From an uncultured Collinsella sp. (GTDB taxonomy: Bacteria; Actinomycetota; Coriobacteriia; Coriobacteriales; Coriobacteriaceae), in NCBI GenBank assembly GCA_902478545.1, contig CABSLA010000001.1:62001-126000 (forward strand): DNA of 64,000 bases. The letters run 5' to 3'. Positions 58,767 to 64,000 of this stretch are shown here, one piece after another (the first letter of the stretch is position 1; the number at the start of each line of letters is the position of its first letter). The position numbers and the translations under genes were made by a program. Under the pieces are notes generated by a model. That model saw only the letters and a program-made list of their open reading frames with translations. It did no database searches and was not told the origin of the DNA.

Positions 58767-59648
58767 ATGCAAAACTTGCTAGAACTCAAAGGCATCTCAC
58801 GCACTGTAAGCGACCGCTTTTCGCTGCGCGACGTCACGCTTGCCGTGGAGCCCGGCCAGATCGTCGGCTTTGTTGGTGCCAATGGTGCCGGCAAAACAAC
58901 GACGATTCGCGCCGCGCTCGGGCTTATCAAGCTCGATGCCGGCGAGGTGCACCTGTTTGGGCAGCGCTGTGGCGCCGACGCGCCCGATGAGACACAGCGC
59001 TGCCTGCGCTCCCGCGTCGGTCTCGTCCTGGACACATGCCCCTTCCCTTCAACGCTCAAGGCGGGCCAGATCGAGGCACTCGTAGGCCCGGCGTACCCCA
59101 CCTGGAGCCACGACACCTTCGCCAGCCTCATCGACCGATTTGGCTTGGATCCCAAGGCAAAGGTCAAGGACCTCTCCCGCGGCATGGGCATGAAGCTGCA
59201 GCTTGCCTGCGCGCTCAGCCACCAGGCCAAGCTGCTCGTTTTGGACGAAGCCACCGCGGGCCTCGATCCCATGGCACGCGAGGAGCTGCTCGATGAGCTG
59301 CTCGCCTTTGTTTCCGACGGCCTGCACAGCGTGCTGCTCTCGAGCCATATTACGTCCGACCTCGATCGCGCCGCCGACCGCGTCATCTGCATCGATAACG
59401 GCTCGATTATTTTTGACCTGCCGCGCGAGGACATTACTGACCGCGCCGGCATCGCCCACTGTACCCAAGCACAGGCCGCCGAGCTTATGGCTTGCGTCGA
59501 AGGCGCCCGTGCCGTCCACCACGCCTATAGCGTGGACGTGCTCGTGCCCAACCGTCGCGAAACGCTCGAAGCCTTTCCCGAGATTCCCTGCGATCGGGCA
59601 ACCATTGATGACTATCTGCGCCTCATGCTGAAAGGGGCTTCGAAATGA
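58767..59648 (+). CDS. ABC transporter ATP-binding protein
   Basis: ATPase of 293 residues driving the adjacent membrane protein. Walker A is FVGANGAGKTTTIRAALG near 35, the signature is LSRGMGMKLQLACAL, Walker B is LLVLDEATAGLDP, and the switch His is in LLSSHITSDLD. The C-terminal 60 residues form an accessory domain. It lies 23 bp after the GntR gene and overlaps the permease gene by 4 bases. Confidence 0.93.
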   Translation: MQNLLELKGISRTVSDRFSLRDVTLAVEPGQIVGFVGANGAGKTTTIRAALGLIKLDAGEVHLFGQRCGADAPDETQRCLRSRVGLVLDTCPFPSTLKAGQIEALVGPAYPTWSHDTFASLIDRFGLDPKAKVKDLSRGMGMKLQLACALSHQAKLLVLDEATAGLDPMAREELLDELLAFVSDGLHSVLLSSHITSDLDRAADRVICIDNGSIIFDLPREDITDRAGIAHCTQAQAAELMACVEGARAVHHAYSVDVLVPNRRETLEAFPEIPCDRATIDDYLRLMLKGASK

Positions 59649-60343
59649 AACGCGCCTTTATGTCCGAGCTCGCCATCGTTCGCACGCTCACCCCGAGCAT
59701 CGCGGGCGTCGGCCTGTTCATCTTCGTCGTGCTAACCCTTGCCAACGCGTCGGATGGCGATTCCGGCATGAGCGCCGGCGCCTGCGCGGTCAGCGCCATG
59801 TCGCCCATCATGGTCATGAGCTCGCTGGCCGGCTTCGACAATCAAAACGGATGGGAGCGCTATCGGGCAACGCTGCCTCTCACGCGCAAAGACATTATTT
59901 GCGCACGCTACCTGTGCATCGTTGTCTTCTCGGCCATCATGGCCTGCGCCGCCGTGCTTTTGAACATCATCGCCCTTCCGTTCTTCAACAGCGCGGGCGT
60001 GGCCTCGACAGGACAAACCATCTTTGAGATCGCAATTGCCTCGGCAGCATCGATGCTCATCTCCCTCATGATGGTGTTCTTGGCACAGCCGCTGTTCTTC
60101 CGATTTGGACACATGGAGGCACTGCGCCTATCCGTTGGCCTGTTTGCCCTACTCGGATGCCTTACCATGGCAGCGCTGAGCTCCTCCAACCCCATCAGCA
60201 ACTGGCTTATGTCGATTGCCGGGGCGAATCCCGATCCTGCCGTCCTTGGCTGTCTGCGTGCAGGAATTGCCGTACTGGCGCTCGCACTATGTGTAATCAG
60301 CTGCGCTGTCAGCACCAAGGTTTATCGAGCACGCGATCTGTAA
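59645..60343 (+). CDS. ABC-2 type membrane permease
   Basis: Membrane partner of the preceding ATPase, 232 residues with six hydrophobic segments (LTPSIAGVGLFIFVVLTLA; SPIMVMSSLAGFD; YLCIVVFSAIMACAAVLLN and others). The ATG overlaps the previous stop as ATGA, showing coupling. SLAGFDNQNGWERYRATLPL recalls ABC-2 permeases of bacteriocin or antibiotic exporters. A weak hairpin with T-run (60353-60388) follows. Confidence 0.85.
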   Translation: MKRAFMSELAIVRTLTPSIAGVGLFIFVVLTLANASDGDSGMSAGACAVSAMSPIMVMSSLAGFDNQNGWERYRATLPLTRKDIICARYLCIVVFSAIMACAAVLLNIIALPFFNSAGVASTGQTIFEIAIASAASMLISLMMVFLAQPLFFRFGHMEALRLSVGLFALLGCLTMAALSSSNPISNWLMSIAGANPDPAVLGCLRAGIAVLALALCVISCAVSTKVYRARDL

Positions 60344-60352
60344 TCGACAGCT

Positions 60353-60388
60353 AAAAAAGCTTAGGTGGTACCCCGCTTATTTTTTCAA
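60353..60388 (+). terminator. Possible terminator after ABC operon
   Basis: AAGC and GCTT arms around GGTGGTACCCC, then ATTTTTT. The stem is weak, but position and T-run fit. Confidence 0.4.
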
Positions 60389-60467
60389 TGTAACGAGGCG
60401 GCATAGCGTCACCACCGCCCTTCACAGCAGGCCATCTAGTTCTTGGCAACCAAAAAGACACCGTCAG

Positions 60468-60659
60468 CATATCGAAGGTGAATACTTTTCCGAGAAGTGA
60501 ACGAGTAAAAACAGTGCCCTGTAGCATCGACATTTTTAAGGACTCAATTCCTGCGGTTTTTGTCTAAGAATCCTGCAGTTTTGTTCGTAAAAAGTGTGTA
60601 TGTTCCAGGGGTCCAGATTTACTCGTTCACTTCGCGGAAAACCATTCACCTTCGATTCG
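60468..60659. repeat. 190-bp inverted-repeat element
   Basis: Two 70-bp arms (60468-60537 and 60589-60659) are inverted copies, about three quarters identical, with perfect blocks GAAGTGAACGAGTAAA and ATCGAAGGTGAAT on the left arm. The 51-bp centre holds a 22-bp direct repeat, TTCCTGCGGTTTTTG and ATCCTGCAGTTTTG. No gene is credible in 60344-60793, though both arms are open for short stretches. It resembles a MITE or other non-autonomous element, but no terminal duplication or transposase is seen. Confidence 0.7.
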
Positions 60660-60793
60660 AGCCTTAACCAAATGCCCTCTCGAACTATGGCCCCTGTCTC
60701 ACCACAGCGATACCAAAGCTTCATGGCGGGGCGGTATCATCGGACGAGCGCCGTAAATCTGGCGCGGTCGTTCTTTGGGGAGGCATTTCACCC

Positions 60794-61669
60794 GTGTCGT
60801 GGGTCGCAGCAGCATTTGTGTCGGCTTTCTTTGCCGGCGTCACATCTGTCCTGGCCAAATGCGGCATCAAGCAGACCGACTCCGATGTCGCGACGGCCAT
60901 TCGCACCTGCGTGGTGCTCGTTTTCGCCTGGGCAATGGCGGGCATTTCTGGATCCATTGGAACCATCGGCAGCATCGAACCCAGATCTTGGCTCTTTCTC
61001 GTCCTCTCGGGACTCGCTACCGGCGCTTCGTGGATCTGTTACTTTAAGGCGCTGGGCATCGGAGACGTCAATAAGGTCGTACCGGTCGACAAGATGAGCA
61101 CCGTACTCGCCGCACTGATCGCCATCGTGCTTTTTGGCGAGACGAGCAACCTTGCGGTTAAGCTCGTGGGAACCGCTGTCATCACCCTCGGCACGTTTTT
61201 AATGATCGAGAAGAAGCAGTCTGCCGGACCCGAGCAGCAGCAAGACCGGACCTGGCTCGCTTACGCCCTCGGCGCTGCCGTGTTCGCGGCGCTCACGTCC
61301 ATCCTTGCCAAGGTTGGCATCGAAGGCGTCGAGTCAAACCTGGCCACGGCAATCCGCACCTGCGTGGTACTGGTTATGGCATGGGCGATCGTGGCAGCCA
61401 AGGGAAAACTGGATCAGGTCGCGCACGCTGACCGGCGCGAACTCACATTTCTCGCAACATCGGGCATCGCGACCGGAGCATCGTGGCTGCTCTATTACTA
61501 CGCCATCGCCACAGGCCAGGTGAGCGTCGTGGTGCAGATCGACAAACTATCGATTGTCGTATCAGTACTATTTGCGCGCCTGACATTCAACGAAAAACTC
61601 TCACGACACAGCGTCATCGGTCTCGCCCTCATCGTACTGGGCACCGCCGCGCTCGCAGTTTGGAAGTAG
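60794..61669 (+). CDS. EamA/DMT-family transporter
   Basis: Probable exporter of 291 residues with ten hydrophobic segments in two clearly repeated halves: FVSAFFAGVTSVLAKCGIKQ with VATAIRTCVVLV, and ALTSILAKVGIEGVESNLAT with AIRTCVVLVMAW. The GTG at 60794 has GGGGAGG 10 bases upstream, a rather long spacing. It stands after the inverted-repeat element; no regulator is adjacent. Substrate unknown. Confidence 0.87.
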   Translation: MSWVAAAFVSAFFAGVTSVLAKCGIKQTDSDVATAIRTCVVLVFAWAMAGISGSIGTIGSIEPRSWLFLVLSGLATGASWICYFKALGIGDVNKVVPVDKMSTVLAALIAIVLFGETSNLAVKLVGTAVITLGTFLMIEKKQSAGPEQQQDRTWLAYALGAAVFAALTSILAKVGIEGVESNLATAIRTCVVLVMAWAIVAAKGKLDQVAHADRRELTFLATSGIATGASWLLYYYAIATGQVSVVVQIDKLSIVVSVLFARLTFNEKLSRHSVIGLALIVLGTAALAVWK

Positions 61670-61684
61670 CGCGGCCAGCAGCCG

Positions 61685-62476
61685 CTACATCCTCACACCT
61701 GGCTTGGGATGCCTGTACTGACCGTGGGATGCCGTGCGCTTACCGTGCGAGATGGCAAATTTGGGACAACAATGCAGGCAACGAAGGCAGGCTGCGCACT
61801 CCGGCTTTGTCCAGACGGGAAGGCCGTCGCGCATCTCAATCGCCGCCATGGGGCAGCGCTTGGCACACAGGCCGCAGCCGATGCAGCGATCGGCATCGAC
61901 GGCAAACTTGCTCGTCTGTTGCATGCGCGGCAGCCCAATTGCGTGATACGCGCACGATGCAAACAGAGGCACGCGATGGCGCATCATGTTGCCCGTGCGG
62001 CGTGCCCGCACCGCCTCGATCACGGCATCAATCTGCGCCTCGGCAGCTCTATTGATACCCTCAACCTTTTGAGGGTCAGACAGGTCGAAAACAGGCGTCC
62101 AGGTATCGGGCATCTTGACGCTCATCGCCGCATCTAACTCGAGCCCACGCTCGTGTAGCAGATCGCGGGCGAACTTGGCCGATTGCCCGGTCGTCGAACC
62201 ATATGTCGAGACATAGAACGTATAGGGGCGCTCGCCGCCCTTTGTGCCGGCAGCAACCGATAGGTCGACAGTCTTCAAAAACTCGATCATTGGCGTCGGC
62301 AAGCCCCAGGCGTATACCGGGGCGACAAACCCCAGCCGACAGGGGCCTTCCATCACAGCAAGGTGAAGGATCTCGGCATCAAAGCGCTCAATCGACATAA
62401 CTTTGTCGCTTGTCACCGCTGCAATGCGACGCGCCACATGCTCGCTGTTCCCTGTCGCGCTAAAGTACAGGATCAT
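61685..62476 (-). CDS. EFR1-family ferredoxin: flavodoxin domain plus two 4Fe-4S clusters
   Basis: Electron-transfer protein of 263 residues. A flavodoxin-like N-terminal half (MILYFSATGNSEHVARRIA; FVAPVYAWGLPTPMIEFL; VSTYGSTTGQSAKF) is joined to a C-terminal ferredoxin half with CIGCGLCAKRCP and CAACLRCLHCCP, giving two 4Fe-4S clusters. The ATG at 62476 follows GGGGTACGAG. It lies 35 bp after the ClC gene on the same strand and may share its transcript. Partner unknown. Confidence 0.9.
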   Translation of the reverse strand: MILYFSATGNSEHVARRIAAVTSDKVMSIERFDAEILHLAVMEGPCRLGFVAPVYAWGLPTPMIEFLKTVDLSVAAGTKGGERPYTFYVSTYGSTTGQSAKFARDLLHERGLELDAAMSVKMPDTWTPVFDLSDPQKVEGINRAAEAQIDAVIEAVRARRTGNMMRHRVPLFASCAYHAIGLPRMQQTSKFAVDADRCIGCGLCAKRCPMAAIEMRDGLPVWTKPECAACLRCLHCCPKFAISHGKRTASHGQYRHPKPGVRM

Positions 62477-62511
62477 CTCGTACCCCTGGAATTGACTCGT
62501 GAAAAACCGCG

Positions 62512-63816
62512 CTACTTGCGCAGCGGCTTGGGCAGCGGAATGCCGGCGGCGATAACGGCAGCGATGATCATGCAGACGATACCCTTGAGTGGGAAGCACA
62601 TGAGCAGCAGGCCCACGACCATGACCGGCTGGCGCATGACCGCACCCATCGTCGATGCCGTGCAGACGGCGACGCAAAAGACCGGATCTGCGCCGGTGAG
62701 GATGGCAAGGCCGTAGCCCAGGCTCACACCCGAGAAGATAACCGGGAAGAAGTGGCCGCCACGCCAACCAAGGTTGATGAGGGCGGGCGTCAGCATGGCC
62801 TTAACAAGACCGGTCGCGATAAGCACGCCAGCGGGAATGGTCAGGTAGGTTTCCATGAGCACGTCGGCCTGGGTCTCGCCGGCAAACATGGTGTAGGGCA
62901 GGACCGTGCCGCAGATGGCGAGCGCCAGACCGGCCAGCATGGCTTTGACGACAGGGCGCGCCCCTATTGCATGGGCAAGCGCTTCGCTCGCATGCTCAGA
63001 GACAAAGAACAGCCAACCGCATACGGTGCCGACCAGCGCCAGCGGAATGAGCCAAACAAGTTCCAGGTTGCCTACCTCGGCAGCCTCGAACCTGGGCATG
63101 CCCATGCCACCGCCCACAAGCTGGCCAAGCAGCAGGTAGGTGCCCAGACCGCCGGCAATCGCAATGCCGTAGACCGCCATCTTTTGCGCCTTGGGCAGCT
63201 TGATGGTGATCTCGCCGGACATGGACTCATCGTCGGCGTCTTCGCCCTGGCCGTCAGTACTTCCGGCAAGCGGCGCCACAAAGCCAAAGACGGGCGCGGT
63301 AAAGAGTGCCGTCAGGGCAGCCTGGGTGCCCAGCAGCGTGAGCTCCCTAAACTCGGCGCCAAAGCGACGCATGCGATCGCCGACCCAGCTGCACAGACCC
63401 GCGATGACGCCGGTCAGGCCGGCCTCCGGTCCAATGCTGCCGCCAAACAGCAGCGGCAGCAATGCCGCGAGCGAAAGCTTGCCCAGATTGTCGTACGGGT
63501 AGCGCCCGTCTTGCTTAACCTTAGCCATCACCTGGTTGAGGTCATCGGTCTTGGTGCCTGTCATCTTTTCGTACAGACCGATTAACAGGCCGCCCAGCAG
63601 GCAGACAAAAAACGGGTACGGCAGAAAGCCAAACGGGCCGCTGGCAAGCTCGGGCGAAGCGACGCCCAGCGCGTGCGGAATCTCGGTCCATAGATAGTCG
63701 ATACCGTGCTCCATCGCAAAAAAGAACAGCCAGACTGCGGCACCCGCGAGTGCACCGGTCACGGCAACGCTGACCAAAAACAGCGCTCGGTTCGTGGGTT
63801 TGGCAAGGTTATCCAT
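62512..63816 (-). CDS. ClC-family chloride channel or antiporter
   Basis: Anion channel or proton antiporter of 434 residues with about 11 membrane helices. LFGGSIGPEAGLTGVIAGL corresponds to the selectivity region GxEGP, LINLGWRGGHFFPVIFSGVSLG to GxFxP, and TASTMGAVMRQPVMVV to the late conserved segment. A soluble insertion (GSTDGQGEDADDESMSG) lies near the middle. The gating Glu of GxEGP reads Gly-Pro-Glu, which differs from classical ClC and fits a fluoride or voltage-gated chloride-like subgroup. GGGAGG precedes the ATG by 5 bases. Confidence 0.88.
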   Translation of the reverse strand: MDNLAKPTNRALFLVSVAVTGALAGAAVWLFFFAMEHGIDYLWTEIPHALGVASPELASGPFGFLPYPFFVCLLGGLLIGLYEKMTGTKTDDLNQVMAKVKQDGRYPYDNLGKLSLAALLPLLFGGSIGPEAGLTGVIAGLCSWVGDRMRRFGAEFRELTLLGTQAALTALFTAPVFGFVAPLAGSTDGQGEDADDESMSGEITIKLPKAQKMAVYGIAIAGGLGTYLLLGQLVGGGMGMPRFEAAEVGNLELVWLIPLALVGTVCGWLFFVSEHASEALAHAIGARPVVKAMLAGLALAICGTVLPYTMFAGETQADVLMETYLTIPAGVLIATGLVKAMLTPALINLGWRGGHFFPVIFSGVSLGYGLAILTGADPVFCVAVCTASTMGAVMRQPVMVVGLLLMCFPLKGIVCMIIAAVIAAGIPLPKPLRK

Positions 63817-63941
63817 CGGGTCCTCCCGCGGTCAAAGTCGACATAGATACGTTTTATTGTAGAGCGAGCGTTGCCCGAACGAGCCAACCACCTGCGCCGC
63901 AAACGGCACCATTGGGAGCCATAGTGGGGCAGGCTCAAGAC

Positions 63942-64000
63942 TTATCCGTTGATAATCGAGGCAATCTCGCGCAAATCGTCGGCAAAGTAGATGCCGTGCT
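63942..64000 (-). CDS. 3' end of a gene cut by the window edge, perhaps HAD phosphatase
   Basis: The last 19 codons, reading HGIYFADDLREIASIING-stop, run off the window end. The wording recalls the C-termini of Cof-type HAD phosphatases, but it is too short for a firm call. No feature other than a possible ClC promoter is seen in 63817-63941. Confidence 0.4.
   Translation of the reverse strand, partial: HGIYFADDLREIASIING

Overview
The window is about 64 kb of GC-rich, densely coded bacterial chromosome. Several features point to a Coriobacteriia gut anaerobe, most likely Collinsella: a rubrerythrin with its rubredoxin domain first, a conjugated bile acid hydrolase, sortase substrates with an LAATG signal, and PdxS/PdxT synthesis of pyridoxal phosphate. 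The genus is my inference. I saw no tRNA, rRNA, CRISPR array, phage gene, transposase or integrase.

Layout. 0-5 kb: partial iron alcohol dehydrogenase, rubrerythrin, and a nuclease-like gene bracketed by two copies of a palindromic element. 3.5-10 kb: pdxR divergent from pdxST, an RGG-tailed protein, an MFS exporter and a short deformylase. 10-19.5 kb: an HTH-aminotransferase fusion, a LysR/EamA pair, Kup, bile salt hydrolase, a degenerate deformylase and a purine permease. 19.5-23.6 kb: a tandem duplication of a cell-wall-anchored beta-solenoid protein. 23.7-31.3 kb: esterase, uracil permease, MetE-like methyltransferase with a LysR regulator, HAD phosphatase, and a TPP-riboswitch thiamine operon. 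31.3-39.9 kb: patatin, two c-di-GMP proteins, flavin reductase, ArsC-like protein, G3E GTPase and TrmL. 40-47 kb: two related AAA ATPases around a class II UvrA, then a TetM-like GTPase. 47-64 kb: rRNA methyltransferases, small proteins, MATE, a second LysR/EamA pair, Ung, SDR, a queuosine-precursor transporter with a possible preQ1 riboswitch, RF3, a YtrA-type ABC operon, an EamA exporter, an EFR1 ferredoxin and a ClC channel.

The least explained material is mostly intergenic. (1) A 120-bp palindrome occurs twice, each copy supplying the last codons (Leu-Ser-Glu-stop) of the gene it follows, and the pair brackets a PD-(D/E)XK-like gene like a cassette. (2) Three long 3'-end hairpins (6.8, 10.1 and 17.5 kb) have unrelated stems but matching small purine-rich internal loops; two share flanks. 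(3) At least eight short hairpins have unrelated stems but a common CTGTCC/GGACAG core. (4) A 190-bp inverted repeat lies at 60.5 kb.

Regulation that can be read directly: TPP riboswitch plus terminator at thiM, MocR-type direct repeats at pdxR/pdxS, a GTTCAATTT array before the HTH-aminotransferase, LysR-type palindromes before an EamA gene and the MetE-like gene, and a YtrA-type operator over the ABC operon promoter. Functions come from motifs I could read in the translations; no database search was run.
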